A DNA stretch of 64,000 bases from Rhodanobacter glycinis (GTDB lineage Bacteria > Pseudomonadota > Gammaproteobacteria > Xanthomonadales > Rhodanobacteraceae): the NCBI RefSeq assembly GCF_900114325.1, contig NZ_FOSR01000005.1, forward strand, positions 124,001 to 188,000, read 5' to 3'. A model generated the notes under the pieces. It worked only from the letters and a program-made list of their open reading frames with translations. It made no database searches and was not told where the DNA came from. Positions within the stretch are counted from its first letter, which is position 1; each line of letters begins with the position of its first letter. Below are positions 45,352-53,347 of this stretch, piece by piece. The translations under genes and the position numbers were made by a program.

Positions 45352-47316
45352 TCAATTCGGCAACGGGTCGGGTGAAACAGCTGCCTTCCGGTCGATGCGG
45401 TCCATCGTCGGCAGCAGCCGCGCCGAGTTGAGGATGAAGGCCATCTCCGAGGCGACATGGATGAAGGCTGCCCCCAGCGGGTCGAGCACGCCGGAAGCGG
45501 CCAGTCCCACCCCGATCACGTCGACCACGATCGTTCCGATGAAGTTGGCCCAGATGATCCTGCGGGTGCGTTGCGCGATCACCAGCGTGTCGACGAAGCG
45601 CGACAGGTCGTTGCCCAGCAGCACGATGTCGGCGCTCTCGCGGGCGACGTCGGTGCCCGATCCCATCGCTACGCCGACGCTTGCGGCGGCCAGCGCTGGC
45701 GCATCGTTGATGCCGTCGCCCAGCATCGCCACCCGGCGTTTCGCCGCAACCAGCGTCGTCACGCGGGCGTGCTTGTCTTCCGGCAGCAGGTTCGCCTCGA
45801 ACTCGGTGATGCCCAGTGAGTCGGCAACGGCTCTGGCCACGGGTTCGGTGTCGCCGGTCAGCAGGAGCGTGCGCATGCCCAACCGCGCCAGTGCATCCAT
45901 AGCGGCGCGGGCTTCGGGGCGCACCTTGTCCGCCATTGCAATGGTGCCGAGTAGCCTGCCGTTGCGCGCGACATGCACTTCCGATGCCGCCGCGTTTCCG
46001 GCCCATTGCCGAGGGACGTCCACGCCAAGCTCGGCCATCAGCAAACGGTTGCCGGCCTGTAATGTCGAGCCACAGGCTTTTGCGACGATGCCGCGCCCCG
46101 GCGTGTAGTGGAAATCGTCCGGTTCGGCGACAGTGCGGCCTTGCGCCAGGACATGCGCGACGATCGCCTTGCCCAGCGGATGTTCGGAGCGTATTTCCGC
46201 CGTCGCGGCGGCATCGAGAAGATCCGCGGCCTGTATGCCTTCGACCGGAGTCACCTGCTGCACTTCGGGCTTTCCGAAGGTAAGCGTGCCGGTCTTGTCG
46301 ACCACCACGGTGTCGACGCGTCCCAGCGTCTCCAGGTACAGGCCGCCCTTGACGATGGCGCCCAGGCGCGCGGCCCGGCCGATGGCGCCGAGGATGGCCA
46401 GCGGCGTGCCGGCCGCAATGCCGCATGCTCCTGCCACGATCACCACCGAAATGGTCGATCGCATGTCGCGGGTGATCAACCACGTGAGCACCGCCGCCGC
46501 CAGGGCGAAATACACGAGATAGCCGGCCAGTTGATCGGCCAGGCGCTGCACGGGAGCGCGCGAGCGCTCGGATTGCTCGACGGCTTCGATGATCTTGCCG
46601 TAGCTGGTATCGCGTCCCAATCGCTCGGCGCGAACCTCGATGGCACCAGACTGGTTGATCGATCCGGCGAAAACGCGGGAGCCTGCGACAGCCTCCACCG
46701 GCATCGACTCGCCGGTAATGCGCGATTGATCGAGGAACGAATGCCCGCCAGTCACCACACCGTCGACCGGCACGCGTCCGCCCGGATTGACCAGGACCGC
46801 GTCGCCCATCGCCAGATCGGCTGCATGGATCTCGGCGACGCCGTCGGCGCGGCGTACGGTGGCCGAGCGAGGCAGGAAATCCAGCAGGTCGCGAATCGCG
46901 CTGCGTCCGCGCGACACCGTCATGCCCTCCAGCACTTCGGCGACCAGCACGAACAAGGTAATGACCAGCGCGGTGAAGAATTCGCCGATCGCCGCGGCGG
47001 CGATCAACGCGATGCTCATGGAAAGCTCCATGGTCATGCGTCGCGCCAGCATGTTCCCGGCGGCTTCGCGGAAAACCGGCCAGCCACCGACCAGTACGCC
47101 GACGATGCCAATCACGCTCACATCGGCGAACGGTTCCCACACACGAAACCACACGGCCGCTGCGGCGCCGGCAACGAACGCGATGCGTGCGGCTTCCTTG
47201 AGGTCGAACGCGTGCTCGTGGCCGTGTTCGCCGTGGTCGTGTGCTTCGTGTGCGACGGTGCGATCCCGCGTGGCCTCCGCGAGGTCCTCGCCGTGCGGGG
47301 ATAGTTCTGACGTCAT
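45352..47316 (-). CDS. Heavy-metal P1B-type ATPase lacking the CPC motif
   Basis: The 654-residue pump has a His-rich N-terminus (HEAHDHGEHGHEH, 23-35) but no CxxC metal-binding domain. It carries the actuator motif TGES (201-204), the phosphorylation site DKTGTLT (from Asp340), the HP motif SEHPLG, and the hinge GDGINDAPAL. The intramembrane site that is CPC, CPH or SPC in most P1B pumps reads VAGACGIAAGTP (294-305): a cysteine remains but the proline is gone. The metal is therefore uncertain. The RcnR-like regulator 15 bases upstream suggests nickel or cobalt (inference). A GGGGAT site precedes the ATG at 47316. Confidence 0.9.
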   Translation of the reverse strand: MTSELSPHGEDLAEATRDRTVAHEAHDHGEHGHEHAFDLKEAARIAFVAGAAAAVWFRVWEPFADVSVIGIVGVLVGGWPVFREAAGNMLARRMTMELSMSIALIAAAAIGEFFTALVITLFVLVAEVLEGMTVSRGRSAIRDLLDFLPRSATVRRADGVAEIHAADLAMGDAVLVNPGGRVPVDGVVTGGHSFLDQSRITGESMPVEAVAGSRVFAGSINQSGAIEVRAERLGRDTSYGKIIEAVEQSERSRAPVQRLADQLAGYLVYFALAAAVLTWLITRDMRSTISVVIVAGACGIAAGTPLAILGAIGRAARLGAIVKGGLYLETLGRVDTVVVDKTGTLTFGKPEVQQVTPVEGIQAADLLDAAATAEIRSEHPLGKAIVAHVLAQGRTVAEPDDFHYTPGRGIVAKACGSTLQAGNRLLMAELGVDVPRQWAGNAAASEVHVARNGRLLGTIAMADKVRPEARAAMDALARLGMRTLLLTGDTEPVARAVADSLGITEFEANLLPEDKHARVTTLVAAKRRVAMLGDGINDAPALAAASVGVAMGSGTDVARESADIVLLGNDLSRFVDTLVIAQRTRRIIWANFIGTIVVDVIGVGLAASGVLDPLGAAFIHVASEMAFILNSARLLPTMDRIDRKAAVSPDPLPN

Positions 47317-47331
47317 GGAAATCCCCGCTGG

Positions 47332-47610
47332 CTATTTGAGGTAGGCGCGGACGACGTCGATCAGGTCGGCGGCGCCTCTGGACTTGTCCGGGTCGGCTTC
47401 GTGCCGTGGATCGACCACGTGAAAGCGGATGTGGTCTTCCAGCAGTTCGACCATCAGGCCGTTGGTGGCTCCGCGAACGGCGGCTACCAGGTGCAGGATC
47501 TGGCCGCAGTCTTTCTCGTCGTCCAGCGCCCGTTCGATGGCTTCGACCTGGCCTCGCAGGCGGCGCACGCGATTGAGCAGTCTGGTTTTGTCGCGAGTGG
47601 TGTGCGTCAT
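47332..47610 (-). CDS. RcnR/CsoR-family metal-sensing repressor
   Basis: The 92-residue all-helical repressor belongs to DUF156. Its candidate ligands are His3, Cys35, His60 and His64, in the RcnR (nickel/cobalt) arrangement; CsoR uses a Cys-His-Cys set. The core LRGQVEAIERALDDEKDCGQ and VRGATNGLMVELLEDHI are family hallmarks. FrmR-like formaldehyde sensors share Cys35 and His60, so this remains the alternative. It heads the P-type ATPase operon, 15 bases upstream of it, and an operator-like repeat lies directly before it. Confidence 0.88.
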   Translation of the reverse strand: MTHTTRDKTRLLNRVRRLRGQVEAIERALDDEKDCGQILHLVAAVRGATNGLMVELLEDHIRFHVVDPRHEADPDKSRGAADLIDVVRAYLK

Positions 47611-47637
47611 GGCTCGGTTTCCCGTGGAAAGGCAAAT

Positions 47638-47657
47638 ATCATACCCACCTATGGTAT
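47638..47657 (-). promoter_or_regulatory. Promoter and operator-like repeat of the RcnR-like/P-type ATPase operon
   Basis: The sequence ATACCCACCTATGGTAT at 47641-47657 is an AT-flanked C-tract inverted repeat of the kind bound by CsoR/RcnR-family repressors. On the minus strand TATGAT at 47643-47638 could be the -10, which the repeat overlaps. That fits repression by occlusion. Confidence 0.6.
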
Positions 47658-47791
47658 ATGAAGAAGGGCGATACATCCCGTGGCCGCGCCGGCCGACCGC
47701 CTGGCCCGACTCGGCGCGATGGTTCGCCAGCAGCCCGCTTGAACCCTCGTCCAGAGTTGTTCGGTCACGGCGCCGTGTCTATCCTGCCGGC

Positions 47792-48190
47792 ATGATCCCC
47801 ACGCTGCGCCGACTCACGCGTTCCCGTTGCCTTCGCGCAATGAGCGTGTTCGCGTGGCTGATGCTGGTGATCACTTCGGTTACGGCTGCGCCTGGAGGCA
47901 TGCCTGCCCAGGATGCGTCTTCGGTGCATGCGGCCACCTCGATGGCCGGCGACCACGGTCACCACGATGGGCCTGCGACTCGCTCGGCGGCGGCAGTTCA
48001 TCACCTGGCCGATTGCTGCGGTGGCCATGCGGCATCGGGTTGCCACTGTCCTGCGATGTGCGCCACCGTACTGCCTGCGGCGTTGGCGATGATTGCTCCC
48101 ATGTCGTTGTCCGCCCGCTACGGCATGCCGTTGCAGGTCCTCGCGCCTTCACCGGACACGGCGCCGCCGCTTCGGCCACCATCCACCTGA
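47792..48190 (+). CDS. copL: CopL-family metal-binding regulatory protein
   Basis: The 132-residue exported protein has an N-terminal hydrophobic segment (AMSVFAWLMLVITSVTAA). It then carries a His/Cys-rich region, with GDHGHHDG, HHLADCCGGHAASGCHCPAMC, and a Pro-rich tail. In Xanthomonas, CopL is encoded directly upstream of copA and is needed for copper-induced expression of copAB. The arrangement here is the same. An ATG at 47840 would give a shorter signal. The sequence diverges from the RcnR-like gene across a 181-base gap. Confidence 0.8.
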   Translation: MIPTLRRLTRSRCLRAMSVFAWLMLVITSVTAAPGGMPAQDASSVHAATSMAGDHGHHDGPATRSAAAVHHLADCCGGHAASGCHCPAMCATVLPAALAMIAPMSLSARYGMPLQVLAPSPDTAPPLRPPST

Positions 48191-48294
48191 TGCTCCCTCG
48201 CTGACCATGCCCGCGGCCTGCACCAGGCCGTCGCGTGCTTTTGTCGAATCGCGATCGGCTTCCGTCGCGATGGCTTCCGTTGTGGAGACAGTCA

Positions 48295-50049
48295 ATGAAT
48301 TCCCCGTTTTCCCGCATGGCCGACCCGTCGCGGCGGCGCTTCGTGCAGGGCGTTGCCTTGGGTGGCGTCGCCGCTGGCTTGGGGCTGCTGCGCGCGCCCG
48401 GCGCCCTGGCCTCCGGTCGCCCGGCAGGCATCGTCGGTGCGAGCCATCCGCACGCCTTGAGCGGCACCGATTTTTCCCTCGCTGTCGGCGAAGCCCCGGT
48501 GAACTACACCGGCAGGGCGCGCATTGCCACCACCATCAACGGCGGCATTCCCGGCCCGATCCTGCGCTGGAAGGAAGGCAGCACCGTCACCTTGCGCGTG
48601 ACCAATCACCTGAGCACGTCCACCTCGATTCATTGGCACGGCATCTTGCTCCCCTTCGAGATGGACGGCGTGCCCGGCATGAGCTACCGCGGCATCGCGC
48701 CGGGTGAAACCTTCGTCTACCGATTTCCGGTGAAGCAAAGCGGCACCTACTGGTACCACTCGCATACGCGTTTCCAGGAGCAGGTGGGCGTGTACGGACC
48801 GATCGTGATCGAGCCGGCCGACGCCGAGCGGTTTCCGAGTGATCGCGACTACGTGGTGATGCTCAACGACTGGAGCGATGACGACCCGGAGCACATCTAC
48901 GCCACGCTGAAGCGACAGGGTGACTACTACAATTTCGCCGAACCCACCGCCCCGGAGTTCTTCCACGACGTGCGCGAACTGGGCTTGCAGAAGGCACTGG
49001 CGAAGCGGCGCATGTGGAATCGCATGCGCATGAGCCCGGCCGACCTCAGCGATGTTTCCGGTTACACCTATACCTACCTGATGAACGGGCATGCGCCGGC
49101 CGGCAACTGGACCGGACTGTTCTGCCCTGGCGAAAAGGTCCGGCTGCGCTTTATCAACGGCTCGGCCATGAGCATCTTCGACGTGCGTATCCCGGGCCTG
49201 AAGATGACGGTGGTCGCCGCCGATGGCCAGGATGTCGAGCCGGTGTCGGTCGACGAATTTCGCATCAGCGTGGCCGAGACCTGTGACGTGCTGGTCGAGC
49301 CACGGGGTGATTGCGCCTATACCATTTTCGCCGCCTCGATCGACCGCAGTGGCTACGCCCGCGGCACCCTGGCGCCACGCGGGGGCATGCAGGCCGAGGT
49401 GCCGTCGATGGATCCGCGCCAGCGGCTGACCATGGTCGACATGATGGGCGCGATGGCCATGGCGAGGCCGTCGGGTCATGGAGCGATGCATGGCATGGAC
49501 ATGCCGGGCGCGGCCATGCAGCCGATGATCATGGCCCATCACGCACGCACCGAATATGGCCCCGGTGTGGACATGCGTGTGGATATGCCACGCACCAACC
49601 TCGACGATCCCGGCGTGGGGCTGCGCGACAACGGCCGCAAGGTGCTCACCTATGCCGACCTGCATACCATCGGCGGACCGCTCGACCCGCGTGAACCTTC
49701 GCGCGACATCGAGCTGCATCTGACCGGCAACATGGAGCGCTACAGCTGGTCGTTCGACGGCGTGAAATTCGCCGATGCCAAGCCCGTGCACTTCCGCCAT
49801 GGCGAGCGCCTGCGCATCGTGCTGGTCAACGACACGATGATGAATCACCCGATCCATCTGCACGGCATGTGGAGCGAACTGGAGAACCCGGATGGGCAAT
49901 TCCAGGTGCGCAAACACACCCTCAACGTGCAGCCGGCGCAGCGCATCAGTTATGCCGTCAGCGCCAATGCGGCAGGGCGATGGGCCTATCACTGCCACAT
50001 GCTGTATCACATGGAGGCGGGCATGATGCGCGAGGTGGTGGTGTCATGA
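48295..50049 (+). CDS. copA: Periplasmic multicopper oxidase of copper resistance
   Basis: The 584-residue protein has a twin-arginine signal (DPSRRRFVQGVALGG). Three cupredoxin domains carry the copper sites HWHG (113-116), WYHSH (153-157), HPIHLHG and HCHMLYHMEAGM. A Met/His-rich insert (HGAMHGMDMPGAAM) is typical of CopA/PcoA and may bind Cu(I). CopA is thought to oxidise Cu(I) or sequester copper in the periplasm. The start at 48295 opens the Tat signal and has GGAGA eight bases upstream. The stop overlaps the copB start as ATGA. Confidence 0.95.
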   Translation: MNSPFSRMADPSRRRFVQGVALGGVAAGLGLLRAPGALASGRPAGIVGASHPHALSGTDFSLAVGEAPVNYTGRARIATTINGGIPGPILRWKEGSTVTLRVTNHLSTSTSIHWHGILLPFEMDGVPGMSYRGIAPGETFVYRFPVKQSGTYWYHSHTRFQEQVGVYGPIVIEPADAERFPSDRDYVVMLNDWSDDDPEHIYATLKRQGDYYNFAEPTAPEFFHDVRELGLQKALAKRRMWNRMRMSPADLSDVSGYTYTYLMNGHAPAGNWTGLFCPGEKVRLRFINGSAMSIFDVRIPGLKMTVVAADGQDVEPVSVDEFRISVAETCDVLVEPRGDCAYTIFAASIDRSGYARGTLAPRGGMQAEVPSMDPRQRLTMVDMMGAMAMARPSGHGAMHGMDMPGAAMQPMIMAHHARTEYGPGVDMRVDMPRTNLDDPGVGLRDNGRKVLTYADLHTIGGPLDPREPSRDIELHLTGNMERYSWSFDGVKFADAKPVHFRHGERLRIVLVNDTMMNHPIHLHGMWSELENPDGQFQVRKHTLNVQPAQRISYAVSANAAGRWAYHCHMLYHMEAGMMREVVVS

Positions 50050-51158
50050 GCGCGCGTCATCGCACCTTCGCCTCCAGCTTGTCACTTCTGTTGATCGCCT
50101 TGCTGACGTTGCCATGGGCCGTTGCCGCGCAGACCGCATCGGCCTCCACTAGCAGTTCGGCGACGGCACCAGCGATGCCGATGACTACGATGGGTCACGG
50201 CGACATGGCACACATGTCCATGGCAACGCCTGCCACCGACAAGAAAAAGGAAAAATCAGCCAAGGGAAAACCGGCTGCACACGCAGCGACAATGGATCAC
50301 ATGCACGGCATGAATCACTCTGCCAAGCCAAACGTGCGCGGCGAAGCCCCCATCGTTGGTATGTCCAACGGCGCCATGCAGAACATGGATTACCCGTCGC
50401 CTGCTGATGGCTCAATGGACGGCATGTCGATGGGTTCGATGCAAGGCGGCCGCGCACCGCAGGACGCACGCAGCCCGGATTATTCCGATGGCGTTGGCTA
50501 CGGGTCGGTGCAAGCCCACATGGGCGGAAATGACGTCATCGGCAAGCTGCTGATCGACCAGTTGGAAGCCTTCGACGGTCGTGATGGCCACGGCCAGTCA
50601 TGGGAGCTGGGGGGCTGGTACGGCACCGATGCGAACAAGCTGTGGTTGCGCAGCGAAGGCGAGCGCAGTGCCGGCAAGCTGCAGGACGGTGATGTCGAAG
50701 CCTTCTGGAGCCATGCCATTGCCGCGTATTGGGACAGTCAGCTGGGTGTTCGCCGCGACTTCGGGGCAGGCCCCGCTCGCACCTGGGCAGCGTTCGGTGT
50801 GCAGGGACTGGCGCCATACTGGTTCCAACTGGAAGCGACTGCTTATGCGGGTTCGTCCGGTCGTACCGCCGCGCGCCTGCGTGTCGACTACGATGTGTTG
50901 TTCACCCAGCGCCTGATCCTGACGCCCGAACTGGAAGCCAATTTCTACGGCAAGCGCGATCCGGCACGGGGTATCGGCAGCGGCTTGTCGGATGTCCGGT
51001 TCGGGCTGCGCCTGCGCTACGAAATCCGGCGTGAATTCGCGCCGTATGTCGGCATCAACTGGGTGCGCCGCTTGGGCCAAACCGCCGACTATGCCCGTGC
51101 CGCGGGCGAGCACACACTGGACCGGCAGATCGTTGCCGGTATCCGCGTCTGGTTCTGA
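50046..51158 (+). CDS. copB: Copper resistance outer-membrane protein B
   Basis: The 370-residue exported protein has a signal peptide (LSLLLIALLTLPWAVAA). A Met/His/Ser-rich N-terminal half with clusters such as GHGDMAHMSMATP, DHMHGMNHS and SMDGMSMGSMQGG follows. Its C-terminal half is an outer-membrane beta-barrel ending in IVAGIRVWF. This is the CopB/PcoB family, which binds copper in the outer membrane. It is translationally coupled to copA by a four-base overlap. Confidence 0.93.
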   Translation: MSARHRTFASSLSLLLIALLTLPWAVAAQTASASTSSSATAPAMPMTTMGHGDMAHMSMATPATDKKKEKSAKGKPAAHAATMDHMHGMNHSAKPNVRGEAPIVGMSNGAMQNMDYPSPADGSMDGMSMGSMQGGRAPQDARSPDYSDGVGYGSVQAHMGGNDVIGKLLIDQLEAFDGRDGHGQSWELGGWYGTDANKLWLRSEGERSAGKLQDGDVEAFWSHAIAAYWDSQLGVRRDFGAGPARTWAAFGVQGLAPYWFQLEATAYAGSSGRTAARLRVDYDVLFTQRLILTPELEANFYGKRDPARGIGSGLSDVRFGLRLRYEIRREFAPYVGINWVRRLGQTADYARAAGEHTLDRQIVAGIRVWF

Positions 51159-51171
51159 TCAGGAGAGCATC

Positions 51172-51732
51172 GTGAAAACACACATCAGGCATTACGGCAT
51201 CACCGTGGTGGCCACGCTCGGGGTGCTCACCCTGGGCGCGGCCGCATTTGTCTATTCCGGCATGTACAACATCGGTGCCGACGACCATCACACCAAGCCC
51301 GTCTTCACGTTGCTGCAGACCTTGCGTGATCGCTCGATTCACCTGCGATCCGAAGACATCAAAGTGCCGAACCTCGATGATCCACAGCTGATCCTGAAAG
51401 GCGCAGGCCAGTACGCGGCGATGTGCACCAGCTGTCACCTTGAACCGGGAGTCGAAAATTCGGAATTGCGCAAAGGCATGTACCCGCAACCGCCGAACCT
51501 GTCCAAGGTGCGCGTTGATCCACGGGAGGCCTTCTGGGTGATCAAGCACGGCATCAAGATGAGCGCCATGCCGGCATGGGGAATGGCGGGCCACGACGAT
51601 CCCACCATCTGGAGCATGGTGGCGTTCCTGCAGAAGCTGCCGGCGATGACGCCTGCACAATACAAGGACATCGTGGCGAAGGCTCCGCCGGACGATGACA
51701 TGGATGAGGATGCCGGCGGACACCATCATTAG
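51172..51732 (+). CDS. Membrane-anchored or exported cytochrome c next to copAB
   Basis: The 186-residue protein has an N-terminal hydrophobic segment (GITVVATLGVLTLGAAAFV), one haem-binding CTSCH (Cys83-type motif CAAMCTSCHLEP) and a likely axial methionine in MSAMPAWG. It starts with GTG, with AGGAG six bases upstream, 13 bases after copB, so it is part of the cop operon. It could take electrons from the CopA-catalysed oxidation or link it to the respiratory chain (inference). The C-terminus is Asp/His-rich (DDDMDEDAGGHHH). Confidence 0.85.
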   Translation: MKTHIRHYGITVVATLGVLTLGAAAFVYSGMYNIGADDHHTKPVFTLLQTLRDRSIHLRSEDIKVPNLDDPQLILKGAGQYAAMCTSCHLEPGVENSELRKGMYPQPPNLSKVRVDPREAFWVIKHGIKMSAMPAWGMAGHDDPTIWSMVAFLQKLPAMTPAQYKDIVAKAPPDDDMDEDAGGHHH

Positions 51733-51789
51733 CTTCGGATCAGGCGGAGCCGGGACCATGGATCGGACAACAGTCCGGTGTGCAGAAGC

Positions 51790-51817
51790 GCGTGCGCACC
51801 CTCGCGGGTGCGCACGC
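51790..51817. terminator. Hairpin between cytochrome c and opposite-strand gene
   Basis: GCGTGCGCACC, loop CTCGCG, GGTGCGCACGC is an exact 11-bp stem between convergent genes, without a T-run. Confidence 0.6.
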
Positions 51818-51840
51818 CGGTAGCTGTACGTTGCTTACTG

Positions 51841-52218
51841 CTAGTCGTTGTCGTCGCCACGACGCCCATGGTGATGCCAGCCACCGTCATCGTGGTCATG
51901 CCAGTCGCGGTGCCAGCGATCGCGGTCCCAGTCACCGCGCCTGTCGTGGTCCCAGTCGCGGTGCCAGTGGTGGTAGTAGACGACTTGCGGTTCGCGGTAG
52001 ATTACGCGCGGCTCGTAATAGGCCGAGCGCGTGTAGTAGACCGGCGGCGGATAGTACGCGGGTGCGGAGTAGACCTCGACCGGTGGCGGAGCGATCAAAC
52101 CGCCGAGGTTGATACCCACGAAAACGTGCGTATGGGCAGATGCCGCCACCGGGATCATCATGGCAAGTGCCAGTGCAGAGCCAGCCAGAAGGCGGATGGT
52201 GCGTTTTGTCGTTTTCAT
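51841..52218 (-). CDS. Exported His/Asp/Arg/Trp-rich protein of unknown function
   Basis: The 125-residue protein has a clear signal peptide (LLAGSALALAMMIPVAASA) followed by HTHVFVG. The mature part contains repeated YY, PP and HHW/DHD/RDW words, ending HGRRGDDND. The many His and Asp residues could bind divalent metals, which would suit the adjacent cop operon, but no domain is recognised. Small YXXXX/H-rich exported proteins of this kind are seen in Xanthomonadales. A strong AAGGAGG lies just before the ATG. Convergent with the cytochrome c gene. Confidence 0.7.
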   Translation of the reverse strand: MKTTKRTIRLLAGSALALAMMIPVAASAHTHVFVGINLGGLIAPPPVEVYSAPAYYPPPVYYTRSAYYEPRVIYREPQVVYYHHWHRDWDHDRRGDWDRDRWHRDWHDHDDGGWHHHGRRGDDND

Positions 52219-52443
52219 GTGGTCCTCCTTGCTATGCAGCGGGCCTGTGGATTTGCCCGACGCAGACAGGTTGCGGCGAACGGCTTAGCGCACGCTTAGA
52301 GCCATGAACCACGTTCAGCGTACGGTTTGCCATCGATCTCCATTGACAGCGAGTGTCTGTCCTTGCGATGGCATCCCGAACGATAACGCTCGGCGGCCGG
52401 ACAAACCGGCCACTTGCTTCGAGCGCCGGCGCCGCAGCCTTCC

Positions 52444-53274
52444 TCAGAACGTGTATTTCAGCGTGGCGCCCACGCCGTAGTCCGGGCTGCCGTTGGCGAA
52501 TCCGCCCATCACGTAGGTTTGCAGGCGCAGGCTGTCGTTGAACTTGTGGTTCCAGTAACCGGTGAGTTCACTCTGCGCCCCGCCGCCGGTGGCGATCCGC
52601 TCGCGGTAGTAGTAGTACGCGCCAAAGCTGTCGTTCCGACTCAGCTTGTAGCTGGCACCCAGCGTCGCGTTGAAGCCGTTCTTCAGCTGGATGTATTGCG
52701 AGCTGCCGTACTTCATCCAGCCCACACCGCCGAATGCGGTCCAGTTGCCGTAGGCCTTGAAGGTGTCCAGCGAAAGGCCGTAGTCGTTCTTGCCGGTGCC
52801 CAGACCCTTTTCCGCGTCGGCGGTGCCGAATTTCACCTTGCCGGTGAGGTCGACGCCAAAGCTCTGGTCGTTGCTGGTGAACAGATGGTAGTCGGCCGAG
52901 GCCACAACGTCGCCCAGACCCGAGGCTGAGCCAGTGCTGGCCACCGGCGTGGTGCCGCCGCTATTGCCGTGGCCGTGACCACGCGACTTCGGGTTCTTGT
53001 TGTTCACGTGGCCCACACCCGGAATCACGTCGCTGGGACCGCTGACGTTGATGTAGGGCAAGACCAGCTTGAAGGTCCAGTTGCTGGTCTCGTACTCGGC
53101 GGTGACCGGCACCGACCAGATGTCGGTGGTGGTGGTGCTGCCGTACTTGCCGCTGCTGTAGTCGGCGCCTGCCGAAAGGCTGAACTGGCCGTTGTCCGTG
53201 GTGGCGGCGTGTGCCGCCGGTGCGCCGACAAGCAGCAGTCCGCCAGCCACCACCCAATAGGATTTGTTATGCAT
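52444..53274 (-). CDS. Putative outer-membrane beta-barrel protein
   Basis: The 276-residue protein has a signal peptide (WVVAGGLLLVGAPAAHAA) and alternating hydrophobic strands with aromatic residues. It ends in YGVGATLKYTF, a C-terminal Phe typical of outer-membrane barrels. About 14 strands are plausible. A His/Gly-rich loop, RGHGHGNSGG, lies around residues 98-107. The family is not firmly recognisable. The start at 53274 opens the signal peptide. It lies in one direction with the exported protein gene at 53348. Confidence 0.72.
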   Translation of the reverse strand: MHNKSYWVVAGGLLLVGAPAAHAATTDNGQFSLSAGADYSSGKYGSTTTTDIWSVPVTAEYETSNWTFKLVLPYINVSGPSDVIPGVGHVNNKNPKSRGHGHGNSGGTTPVASTGSASGLGDVVASADYHLFTSNDQSFGVDLTGKVKFGTADAEKGLGTGKNDYGLSLDTFKAYGNWTAFGGVGWMKYGSSQYIQLKNGFNATLGASYKLSRNDSFGAYYYYRERIATGGGAQSELTGYWNHKFNDSLRLQTYVMGGFANGSPDYGVGATLKYTF

Positions 53275-53347
53275 GCAATCGTTTCCCTTAAAACTCAAGA
53301 AAAGCGAGCCCGGCATCAGCCAGGCCCGCCGGAAGGAGAGACCAGAC

